Below, piece after piece: positions 1 to 12,300 of a stretch of 64,000 bases of DNA. Where the stretch lies: assembly GCF_020740795.1 (NCBI RefSeq), contig NC_067305.1, positions 1,674,001 to 1,738,000 on the forward strand, given 5' to 3'. Under the pieces are notes generated by a model that was not told the DNA's origin, did not search any database, and was given only the letters and a program-made list of their open reading frames with translations. Source of the stretch: Apus apus (taxonomy: Eukaryota; Chordata; Aves; Apodiformes; Apodidae). The translations under genes were made by a program, and so were the position numbers. Positions within the stretch are counted from its first letter, which is position 1. Each line of letters begins with the position of its first letter.

Positions 1-1937
1 TGGGCCTCGTGGCTCAGCCAGGATCAAGTGCCAGCCCGTGCCTTGGAGAGTCCATAAAAAGAACACAGCAAATCAAAGTGCTCTTTTCCCACCACCCCGG
101 CCCTCCTTGCAGTTCTCTTTTTTGGCTGGTGCCAACAGAAGCTAAATATACCTGCCCTTCCCGTCTGCAGGAGATGGGCTGGGTGGATGGGAAGAGCTCC
201 CAGGACCAAGCAGCAGATGTTGTGTCTCCAGGTTGGTAGGTTCTCTGAAGGTTGAACACTCTGAAGCAGGGCAAGGCGCCTGGGAGGTCCTTCTTCTTCC
301 TGTTGACTGGGAAGCAGCCAAAGGCTCCTCTGGGCTCTGCTCAAGGCCAACTGGCCCCTTCCTGGTTGGATGGGTTGTTTGTGTGAACCACTGGTGAAGG
401 TTGGCAGAAGGAAGAGCCTGGAAGGCTTTCTGTGCGTGGGTGTCCTCTTGAAGGTCATGGGTGAGAGAGCTGGAAGGGTCCAGAGACAAATGAAAGAGAA
501 AGAACAGTCAGCTTCTAACTTGTGAGAGGTCATCCCTCTTATTCAACAAACAGGGGAGAAGAGCCTTCTGCTCAAGAATGGATTCCTGCTGTTCCTCTCT
601 AGGCCTGAGAGCCCAGCTCAGCTCAGAGTGAAGAGCAGCCCATGCTGTTGGCACCTGAAGGTCTTTGAAGGTCAAGGCACATTTTGGCTTTTCCCTTCCT
701 AGTCAGCAAGAAGACCCAAGCGTGTCTTGCCCAGTCCTCTGGAGCAACCAAGCCCTCAGCAATTTTCTGTTCTTCTGGTCAAAGTTCCCTTTTCCAGACC
801 TCATTACCACAGGTGGTGTCTCTTGGAGTTCTGCAGGAATATCCACCTTGTTCTCCCCCAGATCTCTGTAACAACCATCTTGGTGGCACCACTGGTCATT
901 AAAATCCTCAGAAGGAAGCTGGCTCGAGCCTAGGAGCCCATTTTCAACCTTGCATGGTTTCTCCTGTTCTCAACAGAGACAGAGAAGAAACCAGACAGTG
1001 TCCTGTCCTACCAGTCTTGGCTGCTGCTTTCTCCCTTCTAGAGCACATGAACTCACTACTCTTCCTCAAAGGCCACAGCTTCCAAACTTCTCATTCTTCT
1101 TCCTTCCCTCCTTGGCTCTTCAGGTTGTCTACATTTTCTTTGTAGGTCTGGCACCCAGCCCAGATGAGGGGCTCAAGTGGGGACCTTGCTAGAACTGAGT
1201 CAAGCAAGAGGGTGCTCAGCCAAGTCTGGAACATCTCATGGCTCCTGTGGACACCACAACCTAATCAGGGCTTTTCCCCCAAAGGCAGGATGTTTCAGGC
1301 TCCTTTGAGCACTCAGGACCAGCTCCTCACCACAGGAATGTCCAGGGCCACCAGGTGACACATCAGTCCTCAGTGAGACTTGTCCCTGTCATTGCCACCA
1401 TCTCTACTTGAACTTGCCTCCAAGTCAGGGCATCATGGGGCAGAGAGAGGACCTGGATGACCAAAGTGAGAGAAAACAAGTCCTCAGAAGACAATCCTTG
1501 CTCAAACTTACTCATTTTCCCAACAGTTTTGGGAGGAATTACCTAGAGGAAGGAGACCTGAGGGCTGGGGAGTTCAGCCCACACCTTCTGCTGAGGAAGG
1601 TTCCCCACCAGCCCCGTGGGCCAGGCTGTGCTGCCAGGAGAGGGATGGATCCTGCCAGCAGAAGGAGATGGGGTCACACCCAGAGGTGGTGGGAGAGAAG
1701 ATCTGAGGTCAGCAGATAATTTCCTGCTGCCTCCTTGGGGTATCTTTGGCAGCAGAACCAAGATCATGACTTGTCTCCAGGCTGTAGGTGGCAAGGACAA
1801 TGTGGCAGCACTAGCCCTGGGTCCTCTGCCCCCACACCTGCAGCAGTGGCCGAGCCCACACCAGTCAAACCAGGATTTAGACACTCCTGGATGGAGCTGG
1901 GAGGTCCCTGCCGTGGTGCCACCTCTCCTGTCCCCTC
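1..1937. other. Single-copy non-coding DNA, nothing recognised
   Basis: CpG-poor sequence with only short accidental frames in all six readings. I see no splice-flanked exon, repeat family or RNA gene. Confidence 0.5.
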
Positions 1938-2432
1938 AGACCTGGGCTCCCCAGTTCCAGAGGGACAGGGATCTACTGGGAAGAGTCCAAGGGAGGCCAC
2001 GAGGATGATGAAGGGACTGGAACACCTGCCTGATGAGGAAAGGCTGAGAGACCTGGGGCTGTTCAGTCTGGAGAGGAGAAGCCTGAGGGGGCATCTCATG
2101 AATGTCTATCAATCCATGAGGGCAGCAAGAAGGCAGGACAAGCTCTTGTCACTTGTGCCCTGGGACAGGACGAGGGGCAATGGATTCAAACTGGAGCCCA
2201 GGAAGTTCCAGCTCAAGATGAGGAAGAACTTCTTTGCTGTGAGGGTGACAGAGCCCTGGGACAGGCTGCCCAGAGAGGCTGTGGAGTCTCCTTCTCTGGA
2301 GACTTTCCAGACCTGTCTGGATGCCTTTCTGAGTGACCTGCCCTGGTTTTGGTCCTGCTCTGGCAGGGGGGTTGGCCTGGATGATCTTTGGAGGTCCCTT
2401 CCAACCCCTGACGTGCTGTGACTCTGTGTGAC
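1938..2432 (+). mobile_element. CR1 LINE, 3' part with open ORF2 C-terminus
   Basis: This is a 5'-truncated CR1 in sense orientation. The frame 1735-2421 stays open through it and carries the CR1 ORF2 C-terminal signature (RGNGFKLEPRKFQLKMRKNF, then [19 protein letters not shown]). It ends with GGTCCCTTCCAACCCCTGA-type sequence and a degenerate octamer tail. It is nearly identical to the reverse-strand copy at 12826-13372. Confidence 0.9.
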
Positions 2433-2968
2433 CTTGTGTCCCACCTGGGGCCACCTGCACCCAGCTCCCAGCTCCCACGGGGCTCCCGGGGCTTCATCCT
2501 CCTCTCCTGCCCTCTCCTCTCTTGCCTCTCCCTTCCCGAGCCCTCCGCTCCTCCCACCCTCTCCCTGCCTCTCCTCCCTTCCCCTGCCTTTTGTTCCTTC
2601 TCTCCCCTTCCCCTCCCTCCTCCCCTCTTCCTTCCCCCCCCCCTCCAATCCCTGCTCCCTCTGTCAATGAAGTATCGATCCCCTCTTCCCTATCAGTGGT
2701 CAGCCCAGCTAACCAGTCCTGCTCCCCGCTTCCCACAGCCGTGAATAATAGCAATAATAGTAAGAAATGCAGCTTGGGGGGGGGGGGCACAGGACACTGA
2801 GGGGGGTTGGGGGGGGCTGGGGGTGCAGCTGCACCCGGTGCTTCCAGCCCCTTCACCTCTCCCCACCTCTCGCCCCCTCCAGCAGCTCCCGGCAAAATCG
2901 ATGCCTCGCCGAGTCAGGGAGGGAATATTTTTATCCTCTAATTGGGAAATGTGCTTTGACAAAGCCCC
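2433..2968. other. Polypyrimidine stretch and AT-rich island with ATCGAT sites
   Basis: 2490-2655 is C/T-rich. 2655-2968 contains ATCGAT at 2674 and 2897 (the latter as AAAATCGAT), gaataatagcaataatag and ttatcctctaattgggaaat. Its single-copy character in GC-rich surroundings suggests a conserved regulatory element. Confidence 0.45.
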
Positions 2969-3218
2969 GGGAGCAGGGAGGGGGTCGGGAGATGCTGGAC
3001 CAAGAGGCAGGGAAGGCAGCAGAGCCCAGGCCCAAGAGGGGGCACCAGGGATTCTTCTGCTGCTGCTGGTGGCAGGAGGAGGTGCCAGCCCTGGGGACTT
3101 GGGGTGCAGGGTCTGGGTTTGGAGGACTGGGGCTGTGCTGGTCCCAGTCCAGGAGCCAGGCCTAGGATAGAGTCATAGAAGGGAATAATGGAATTGTTTG
3201 GGTTGGAAAAGACCTTTC
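2969..3218 (+). repeat. Inverted duplication, copy 1 (partner 14621-14872)
   Basis: About 200 bp of non-CR1 sequence plus the first ~48 bp of an antisense CR1 reappears in reverse complement at 14621-14872. By eye the copies differ at only a handful of positions (about 97% identity). Homology stops inside the CR1 at 3218 and near the GGGAGCAGGG at 2969. Confidence 0.85.
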
Positions 3219-3297
3219 AGATCATCAAGCCCAACTGTTAATCCAGCCCTGCCAAGGCCACCACTAAATCGTGTCCTTCAGCACCACATCTACAGGG
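3171..3297 (-). mobile_element. CR1 LINE 3' fragment
   Basis: Starts with the CR1 3' tail in reverse (atagagtcatagaa), then gttgggttggaaaagacc-type sequence and the variant with aagcccaactgttaatccag. It is a short, 5'-truncated copy. Confidence 0.8.
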
Positions 3298-3312
3298 CTT
3301 GGAAATCCGTGG

Positions 3313-3478
3313 GCTCCAGGAAAGCTGGGGAGGGGCTTGGGAGAAGGGCAGGGAGGGATGGGATTAGGGGGAACAGTTTCAAGCTGAAACAGAGGAGATT
3401 CAGATGAAAAATGAGGAAGAAATTCTTGACTGTGAGGGTGGTGAGACATTGGCCCAGGTTGCCCAGACAAGCTGTGGC
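3313..3478 (+). mobile_element. CR1 LINE fragment, interrupted
   Basis: Sense CR1 segment (ctccaggaaagctggggagg through the ttgcccagacaagctgtgg block). It is cut off at about 3479, where a second sense CR1 begins again at an earlier point of the consensus. Confidence 0.8.
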
Positions 3479-3826
3479 AGAGACCTTAGAGCAGCTTCCA
3501 GTGCCTGAAGGGGCTCCAGGAAAGCTGGGGAGGGACTTGGGACAAGGGCAGGGAGGGAGAGGACAAGGGGGGATGGATGAAAAGTGGAAGAGGGAGGTTG
3601 AGGTGAGACATGAGGAGGGAATTCTGGAGTGTGAGGGTGGTGAGAGCCTGGCCCAGGTTGCCCAGGGAAGCTGTGGCTGCCCCATCCCTGGCAGTGTTGA
3701 AGGGCAGGTTGGATGGGGCTTGGAGCAACCTGGGCTGGTGGGAGGTGTCCCTGCCCATGCAGGGGGGGGTGGGAAGAGCGTGAAGGTCCCTTCCCACTCA
3801 AACCATTCCATGATCCTGTGGACACA
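3479..3826 (+). mobile_element. CR1 LINE 3' fragment
   Basis: Sense CR1 from gagaccttagagcagcttcc through the 3' end (ggtcccttcccactcaaacc, then attccatgatcctgtgg). It repeats the segment just to its left, giving a tandem CR1-CR1 composite. Confidence 0.85.
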
Positions 3827-4537
3827 TCCCTGTTCCCTTCCCCAGGCTGCACAATTTGGGGTCAATCATCCTGCGGCCTCTGAATGAGTTTCCAGTCCTC
3901 AAACTGGGAGCACGTGGCTCTTCACTAAAGCCTTGGTTCTTAGGCAATATCAGGGCCCAGGGTGACAGGCTGGGGGCAAATCCAGACGGGTGGGTGTGCC
4001 TGGACCTTGTGCTCTAAATAGCTGGGGAGGTGGGAGCCTGGCTCCTCCCTTTGAGGAAACCTGATGGGAAAGTCAAGGAGAAGCTGAGCAGAAATGGCTC
4101 AAGAATTATTGCAGCGATGACTCCTTCATCAGGCAAATACCAAGAGTGGTGGTGACTTCAGCTGGATGAAGTGTCTGAGGAAAAGCTCCGGAAGGAAATG
4201 CCATTTAAAAGCTGAAATTAAATCCTTTGACCTGCCAACACAGAATGCTTCAAATGACACTTAATTTCCCTGTTTAATGTTTCTGAGCGGGTTAAGAAGT
4301 GACTTGATTTTAGTCTAATTGTGTCTTCCCCGGTTTTATTTTGTAGGGGATGTTGAAAATTCTAGTTTGGGAAAAAAATAATAATTAAAAAAAAAATCTA
4401 AAGGCTGAAGATTATTTTTCTCACTCTTCAGGGCCAGAACTGCAGAGTTTTGTGGCTCCCACTCAGCCCTGCTGGGCTGGGCTGGTGACCCTGGTCCTCA
4501 GCAGAAGGAAAGAAGCAGAAGTTCAGCTTCCTTTGCT
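3827..4537. other. Non-coding DNA with AT-rich island at 4180-4435
   Basis: The AT-rich part has ttaaatcctttgacctg, cacttaatttccctg and an A-run near 4380. It is a candidate conserved non-coding element. The rest shows nothing recognisable. Confidence 0.4.
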
Positions 4538-4868
4538 CCCAAGATCCAATCTGAACCTCCCCTGGCACAACTTGAGGCCATCTCCTCTTGTCCCATCACT
4601 TGTTCCTTGGAGCAGAGCCCGACCCCCCTGGCTCCAACCTCCTCTCAGGCAGCTGCAGAGCCAGCAGGTCTCCCCTCACCTCCTTGTCTCCAGGCTGAAC
4701 CCCCAGCTCCCTCAGCTGCTCCTGCTCACACTTGTGCTCCAGCCCCTTCCCCAGCTCCACTGCCCTTCCCTGGACACGCTCCAGCCCCTCCGTGTCCTTC
4801 TTGTGCTGAGGGGCCCAGACCTGACCCCAGGACTGGAGGTGCAGCTTCACCAGTGCCCAGCACAGGGG
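4538..4868 (-). mobile_element. CR1 LINE fragment, second subfamily
   Basis: Antisense copy of the subfamily also present in sense at 9212-9732 and 13859-14335, recognised by the shared ggagccaggggggtcgggct and gagcaggagcagctgaggga blocks. The 3' terminus is missing. Confidence 0.85.
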
Positions 4869-6149
4869 TCACACCAGAATCTCTGTCTTACGACCACGCA
4901 CACGAGGCCATTGCAGGGATGAATGGTGTGTTCCAACCCCCAAAACCACAAACCTGCTCCTTTCCACCCAGTTCCAGAAGCTCCCAACCTCTGAATTTGT
5001 CACCTGCCCTGTTCTGGCTGCCCCTTGCCCTGCCAGCAGTGCCAGGGCTGCCTGTGGTGGAGATGCCCCCTTTGCCCAGGGGCTGGGTACATGTTCTGGG
5101 CTGGGGCTGAGCCAATCTTCTGGGAAATGAAGACAAATCATCAGCTCTGCCTCCCGCAGCAGGGCAGGGAGCAGCTGCAGTTGCCATAGCAGTGGGCACA
5201 GGTCCTTGGTTTATTTTTGGCCATTCTTTTCCAAGCTGTTTTGAATGAAACCAAGAAGGGGTTGGAGGGAGAAACAAAGCGAAGCTGGATTGCCCTGTTC
5301 CTCCCCATCCCAAGGGAGCCAGGGCTGGATGGCAAAGGCTACTGGGCAAACTGGTATGATCAGGGGGGGCTGTTGTGTCCTTCAGGGCATGGAGGTGATG
5401 CAGCATCTCCATGACTTGGCCAGGGTGGAGGTGAAATGAGATGCCTTCATCCCTGGCATGGGTAGGGGGACAAATCCCAGCCCCCTCCTCTTTTTATGGA
5501 CCCTATGAGAACAATTGGGTCCTGCTTTGGGGAAAAAATGCCTGGATAAGGAAGGGATTTGTCTTCACCTACAAAGTGCAGGCTGAGCTCAGCCTGGCTG
5601 CTCCATCCTGCAGATCCCCAGGGAGCAAGGAAAAGGACAAAGGCTTGTGCCAGGGAAGAGGGGAGAGTCACAGGCAAATTCCTCTGCCCAGGGAGATCCT
5701 GTGTCCCAGCTCCTTTGCTGGGGTCAGTGTCCTGGGCTGTTCTCTGGCTGATCCAGTCCCCACAATCTAAGCTTCATCACCTTCACCTGCTCCTGGAGAC
5801 CACCAGGCAAAAACACCAAGGTCGAGGGCTCTGCAAACACTCCAGGAGAAAATCTGCAGCTTCTGAGGCCAGAATTGTTCACGTGGGATCCCAGGGGATG
5901 AAGGAACCAGACAAACAGACATGTCCATGCAGGACAGCAACAAGGGATTAAAGACATCTACATGGGCAGAAGCCTTGTGCCCTGGTGAAGGACCTTCCTC
6001 AACATTCCTGATTATCTTAAGGTATCAGTTGCTGTTCACTTCCATGTTCCTCAAAGTCTGCCCCCTTCTTACCTACCCCCTTCTTCTGCCCTGGGCCTGA
6101 AATAGTTTGCTGGAGAATATGGGACCAGAAATGTGACCAGGTAGTGCCT
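4869..6149. other. Single-copy non-coding DNA, nothing recognised
   Basis: No credible exon or repeat. Frames are short and overlap on all strands. Confidence 0.45.
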
Positions 6150-6650
6150 GGATATCATTCCTTCAGCCTGAGATTGACCCTCATGGAGAACTTCCATGTG
6201 GGGCTCCCAGGGATCAGTGCTGGGACCCACTGTGATCTTAAATAATCAGGGGGGAAAAAAGCCAATATCCAGTGATAAGACTTGGTGGGGAGGCAGAAAA
6301 TGTTCAGGGTAGTTGACAGAAGGAATGGCTGGGAGAATTTGCAGAAGGATCTAAGGACACGAGGAGACTGGGCAATAAAAGGGCAGATAAAATACAATGT
6401 TGATAAATGCAAAGTCATGCACATGAGGAAAACAACCTTAACTACCTGTATCCAGCCACGGGCTCCAAATCAGCTATTACTGCTCAGGAAAGAGCTCTTG
6501 GAGTTAATGTGGGTAGTTCTCTGGAAATGTCAGCTCAATGTTCAGCTGCAGACAAAAAGGCAAATGGGATGTTAGCAATGATTAAGAGAGGAAGGGAGGA
6601 GAAATCAGAACACATCATTACAGTCCTGTGTCGATCCATATTCGATATTC
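6150..6650 (+). mobile_element. Ancient CR1-like LINE, reverse-transcriptase C-terminal region, frameshifted
   Basis: Degenerate sense copy covering a more 5' portion of ORF2 than other copies here. One frame has NVDKCKVMHMRK (6282-6575), and the conserved continuation (TAQERALGVNVGSSLEM, then KKANGMLAMIKRG) is in another frame (6407-6676), showing a frameshift near 6430. Its AT-richness and divergence mark an old insertion. Confidence 0.75.
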
Positions 6651-9211
6651 CAGTCCCTTCCTGCTCTGGGAGCTGAGCAAGGAGAGGAACCAAGGGTGGG
6701 ACTGGCTGGTGTCTGCCCTCAGGGACATGAAGAGGCATACGAGGAGCCCTAAGGATTGTGAGCAGCCTGGAGGAGAAGGAGAAACATTAATTTCTTGTTT
6801 CTCTGACAGAAGAATGAGGCAAAGCCCCAGATCTCTCTGATAAACAAGCTCAGAGGAAACCAAAGTGAATCCTCTTCTCTCTGTGATTCCTTGTGTTTAG
6901 GGACTCTCTGTCTCCAGGCTGCTGAGCCCCAGAGTGTAAATGTCTTTGGAGGGGCTGGAACCACCCTTGGGGGTGGTTACATGGGATGGCCAGGGCAGCC
7001 TCAGTTCAACAGGTCCATAAACTGAAGATAAGAAGTGGTTCAGAATGAGGAGTGTCACCTTAATTCTCACCAGCTTTCCCCTGGCACTTGTCCCCAGGGA
7101 CAGGGATGTGCTGAGGGTGGCAAAGGTCTCCTGGGGTTCAGGGGAGGGAAGAGCAAATCTGTGGGGCAGGAAGAGGGTGGCAGAAGCAAAAAAAAAACAA
7201 CCAAGTCCCCTCTTCCCATGAGACAGACTCATGGAAACCCATCAGTGCTCAGGGCTGATCTCTGTGCTGGGCTGGGTCTGGACCTGGTCCTCCCTTCCCC
7301 AGTATAGTTGCCCCCTTCCAGATGCTGAGCACACACTGGGCCATGGTAACCAGGAAATCAGTTGGGAAAATCCCATGTTTCTCTCCCAGGCCTCCCTCCT
7401 CACCATGAAGGAACAAGCAGGGCCTCCTCGCAGCCAAAACTGGGGGTTTTTAATGCCCAAGGAACAGGTGCCCAAGGAACATCCCTCCTTTCCCAGCCAT
7501 TTGAAGCACCATTGAGCTTCTCTCCTCACCTCTCCTAACCCATTTCTTTGGCAGGGAAGACCACAGGACCAGGGGTAAAATCCAGAGGAGAGGACCTGCA
7601 GGCTCTCCAGGAGAGCTGGGCTTTGGGGAGAGGGTGTTTGTGCCTTTCCTGCCTCTCACTTTTGCTGAATGTCTCCACTCCACCTCGTCTTTCAGTGGCA
7701 AACAATAAAGCTCAAGGTGAGCATCACCTCTGCCCTATCTCTTAGATTTCCCTCTCTCCTGTCCATCCATCACACGCCTGCTCTCCTGCAGCCGATTGCA
7801 GCCGACCTGCATCAGCTATTGATTTATTGACAGAGGCCAGGTCTGGAAGATTCAGGGAAGCAGCTCCCCACAGAAACGCTGTTCAGAAGTAGAGATTTGA
7901 TTTTTTATTTATTCTTCTCTTCAATGTATGGATTTCACCAGCTCCAGGCAACAAAGAACTTACTCCTCCAGCACGCAGGCTCTCACACGCCTCCCTCCAT
8001 CTCCTCCCCTTCTCCAGGGGTAAAGTCATCTTCAAGGGATTACTCTTTCAGGGTAAAATGCAGCCCCGTGGATGGAGGTCCCCAGGGCTTGGATGCTACC
8101 TGACCTCTGTGATGACCTTTTGTGAAGGGGTAAAAAGTCTCCGTGGTCTCCGTGTTCTCTGTGTGTGTGTGTGTGTGGTGATGTCAGCAGGAGGCCAACA
8201 TTCCAGTTTGATTTTCCTCTCCCTGTTTCACCAGGATGAACTTCCAGCCCCAACATGGCCTAGAGGCACCCATGGGTGTGGGCCACCAAGGCAGGTGGGC
8301 AACATCTGCATCTTCCCCTTTCCTGTGACTGCAAGGGGTGGGGGAGGGTTTGCTGCTTGGTTTTCTTTTTCTTTCCCCCCTCTTTCCCAGGAACAAACTG
8401 GCCAGGAGTCTGGACCTACCCAAACCAGAAGGAAAGAGCCCTCCCTGCTTGGGTTTTTTCCAGCTCCAAACCACCAGCCTGTCCCCCACAGGATTCTCCT
8501 GCTGCACCAGTTGGGATGTGGCCACAGGTTTTGCCTCTCCCAGGACACCCCCAGCCCCACGTGTCCCTTCATCCCCCTGTCCCTGTGGGTGCAGTGGGGC
8601 TGCCCCAGAGCTTCAGGATGGGGCAATGAGAGGTGACACTGCCTCGGTGCTGGTTCCTCACCCTTCCCAAACCAGTACTATTTGACTGGTATCTCTAGTT
8701 TTGCTCCAAACACACCAGCTGGGCTTTGGTTCCTCAAAGCCACCCACGTCCCCACACTTTTAAGGTGGTGAAAGCCTCACGCTCTTGGCTCTTGGTGCTC
8801 CCAGGTGGCCATGGTCCCCCTGTCTCCATCACCAGCTTATGGCCCTCAAGAGGTGACTCCAACCCCTCTCCAGCTCCACCAGGCCTCACTCCAGGGGGCT
8901 TTGTTGGGCTGCTCCTTTACAGACCTCTTGGTGTAAATAGTTAATGATGGGCGATTTCATTTGTGGCTGCATTAACCACCTGATTACTCTCCTGTGGAAA
9001 ACTAATTTGCAGAGGATGGAGACAGATGTTTCCCAAACTATCAACCAAAAGGTTTAGTTCCTGCATGGCCAACTTCTGAAATTCACCTCCTGGCTGATGA
9101 AAGAACCCAAATGTTTGAAGAAATAGCAGGAGCCAAAGCAAACCCTGACAGAGATGCTTGTACCAGCACTGGTGTGGGCAGCAGGAGCAGGGCAGGGATT
9201 GTCCCCCTGTG
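6651..9211. other. Non-coding DNA with candidate regulatory islands at 7770-7925 and 8935-9060
   Basis: 7770-7925 includes TATTGATTTATTGA (7817-7830), a double ATTGA motif matching HNF6/ONECUT-type sites, then gattttttatttattc. 8935-9060 is AT-rich with taaatagttaatgatgggcg. The remainder is unremarkable. Confidence 0.45.
8159..8178. repeat. (GT)n microsatellite
   Basis: About nine GT repeats. Similar short runs lie at about 33309-33330 and 54097-54130. Confidence 0.85.
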
Positions 9212-9732
9212 CTGGCACTGGTGATACTGGGATCCTGGGGTCAGGTCTGGGCCCCTCAGCACAGGAAGGACATGGAGGGGCTGGAGAGTGTCCAGGGAAG
9301 GGCAGTGGAGCTGGGGAAGGGGCTGGAGCACAAGTGTGAGCAGGAGCAGCTGAGGGAGCTGGGGGTTCAGCCTGGAGACAAGGAGGTGAGGGGAGACCTG
9401 CTGGCTCTGCAGCTGCCTGAGAGGAGGTTGGAGCCAGGGGGGTCGGGCTCTGCTCCAAGGAACAAGTGATGGGACAAGAGGAAATGGCCTCAGGTTGTGC
9501 CAGGGGAGGTTTAGATTGGACATTGTGAACAGTTTCTTCCCCAAAGGGTTGTCAGGCCCTGACCCAGGCTGCCCAGGGTGGAGTCCCCATCCCTGGAGGG
9601 GTTTCAAAGCCCTGTAGATGTGGTGCTGGGGGACATGGGGCAGTGGTGGCCTTGGCAGGGCTGGGTGAGCAGTTGGACTCGATGATATTAAGGGTCTTTT
9701 CCAACCAAAATGATTCCATGCTTCTATGATTT
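9212..9732 (+). mobile_element. CR1 LINE, second subfamily, with 3' end
   Basis: Sense CR1 from gtgctggcactggtgatact to the terminal ttggactcgatgatattaag, gtcttttccaaccaaaatga and ttccatgcttctatgatt octamers. Confidence 0.9.
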
Positions 9733-11811
9733 GAAGCCATCTCTGCCCACAAGCTGCCAGTAACCAGGGCAGCTGCTTTGGGTGGCAGCTCTGGTGGCTC
9801 CGAGGGGGTAATTTGCCCTCATGGAGAACGACAGCCCAACTTCAGGGATGGACAGGTGATGTTCAGGAGCTACTCTTGACCCTCATGTCCAGCTGTGATC
9901 CCATCTACTTCAAACCTGCTCCTCCCCCAGCCTTGTGCCCCTTCCTTACTGCAGGAGGGACGTGGCTGCTTCAAGCAGGCTTGGCCCCCGTTGCCACCAC
10001 GAGCCCTTTGAATACCTGCAAGGAAACCTCTCTTGCAGTGACCACCTGTCCCCAAATTCAGAGCCAGCCACGTGGTTCTGCCTGGCCAAGGTCAGCCACT
10101 TTCTGCAAGGACATTTGCAGCAGCATCTCCCTGACTGTCTCACCCAGCTCCACGGGAGCTGCAGCGCTCGTAAGGACTTAATGATTCCCCTTCAATAACT
10201 TTATTGGCTGAGAATTATTGGCTGGTCGTGCAGCCTCCCACCCCTGCCTGGCCACAGCATGGCTGGTGGGTGAGAAAAGCCCAGGAGCCCGTGGCCTGGG
10301 GTGGTCTGGGGGGTCAGGGGGGCTTTGGGAGGGTGTGTGGCCCAGGGTGTCCATCCTTACATGGAAGCAGAGGAGGGGATGTCCAGCCTGGGCTGGGATC
10401 TGCTGAGGTTTCTGGCTGCTTTTCATTTTCAGAGCACTTGAAAGACATGATCTGTTCCATCCCTGGGAGCCCCCCGGGGAAGGAGGCAGGTAGGGAGGTG
10501 GAGCCGGGGACCCTGCACGGCTGGTTGGGAGACAAATTCCATCCCTCAGCAGGAGGGAAAAGCAGGAGGAGGATTTTTCTCCGCTGGCAGCCGGGCCGTG
10601 GTGCCACCCCACGTCACACCGGGCGAGGGGTCAGATCCAGCCTGTGGGGCAGAGCTGGCTGGGGGGGTGTTGCCCCCATCTCTGGGACCCTGGGGGCAGC
10701 TGGACCCCCCATCACCCCTCAGTGCAGAGCCTGGTGGGGTGTCTGCCTCACCTTTGGGTGCTGAGCAGGGTCCCCAACACCGCGGCAGAGGATGGGGTGG
10801 TGGGAGAGCAGCCAATCACCATGGCAACGCTCCATCCTGTGGCGCTGCTCATCCCGGCAGGGTTGGGGTTGGTTTTTGTTAATATATAGTTAGATATGAT
10901 TATTTATCTCCCTTCCCCCCCCCCCCCCCCCTCCTTTCCTCTCCCTTCTGCGAGACCTCGGCATTGATCCGGGAACGTGCTCCTCGCATGTATGATCCCT
11001 GCAAACACCCTGTTCCTATTGATCAGGCTCCTGTGCTGCTCGGGGGCTGCGCTGGCAGCAGAAACAAAGGCCAGAGGAAGGAGGGGAGAAAATTACCCAA
11101 CACACATGGAACTGGCAGCATCTCCCAGGTCTCTCCGGAGCCACCTCCTCAACCCTTTCCCGTTCCTGACACCTGCCCTCGCTTTTCCCTTCTCTCAGCC
11201 CTCCTCCATTTTCCTTCTCCCATCCCTCTCTCGCTCCCACCCACCAAAAATGGCCCAAATCTCCCCCCCCTTTGCTCCAGTGGTGACATCGTGGGGATGT
11301 TGCCAAGAACCAAGGAGCTGACGTGTCCCTGCCTGCAGGGAACCTGGGTTGTTGTGTCCCCCTCCCAGCCCTGCCTGGCACTGGGGAGGGAGGGGACACA
11401 GGTGGTGAGGGGGGGGGGGGGGTCCCAAACCCACCTGCTTTGCCAGCTGAGCTCTGTGTGAGCCTTAATAATTGCAGTGAGGAGTCAATAACAATTAGGC
11501 CTAACGGCCACTCAGCAGAATTGACGCAGATTATTTTAATTTTATGTTTCTATCGATGAACTTTGCCAGGTTGGCACCTTCTCCCCCCATTCCCGCACCT
11601 CCTGCCCACCCCCCGCCCCTGGGAACACCCCGTTGCCTGAACCCCAGCTTGGGCCGTGGCTGCTGGGGGTCCAGCTGGGACTGTGGCAGCCCCTTCTCTC
11701 CCACCCTTCCTCCAGAAAGCTGGATCCAAAACCAGAGCTGCCTGGAGAAGGGGATGTTTGTGCCCGGGCAGGTTTCTCCACTTGAGAGGAAAACCTCTGC
11801 TTTTCATAAGA
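9733..11811. other. Non-coding DNA with AT-rich islands at 10860-11065 and 11460-11572
   Basis: The first island has gttaatatatagttagatat, a C18 run (about 10914-10932) and two attgatc motifs. The second has agccttaataattgcagtga, ggagtcaataacaattaggc and ATCGAT at 11552. Both look like conserved regulatory DNA. 11409-11421 is a poly-G run. Confidence 0.45.
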
Positions 11812-12300
11812 ATTACAGAATCATGGATACAGGTTTGGGTTGGAAGGGACCTTCAAGATCATCTAGTCCCAACCCCCTGCATGGGCAGGGACACCTCCCC
11901 CCAGCCCAGGTTGCTCCAAGCCCCATCCAACCTGCCCTTCAACACTGCCAGGGATGGGGCAGCCACAGCTTCCCTGGGCAGCCTGGGCCAGGCTCTCACC
12001 ACCCTCATAATGAAGAATTTCTTCCTAATATCCAACCTGAATCTCCCTCTTCCAGTTTTCATCCCTCCCCCCTTGTCCTCTCCCTCCCTGCCCTTGTCCC
12101 AAGCCCCTCCCCAGCTTTCCTGGAGCCCCTTCAGGCCCTGGAAGGTGCTCTCAGGTCTCCCTGGAGCCTTCTCTTCTCCAGGCTGAACACCCCAACTCTC
12201 CCAGCCTGGCTCCAGAGCAGAGCTGCTCCAGCCCTTGGATCATCTCCGTAGCCTCCTCTGGACTCTCTCCAACAGCTCCATGAGGTCCCCAGCATAAGAA
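11812..12300 (-). mobile_element. CR1 LINE 3' part
   Basis: Antisense CR1 beginning at the tail (agaatcatggatacaggttt) and running through the ORF2 C-terminal region; the reverse frame shows RRKKF-type and RLPREAVAAPSL residues. It is 5'-truncated near the tccatgaggtccccagc block. Confidence 0.9.

Noticed and set aside
1735..2421. 228-codon + strand frame as a host gene
   Set aside because: Same CR1 ORF2 C-terminal sequence as the inverted twin.
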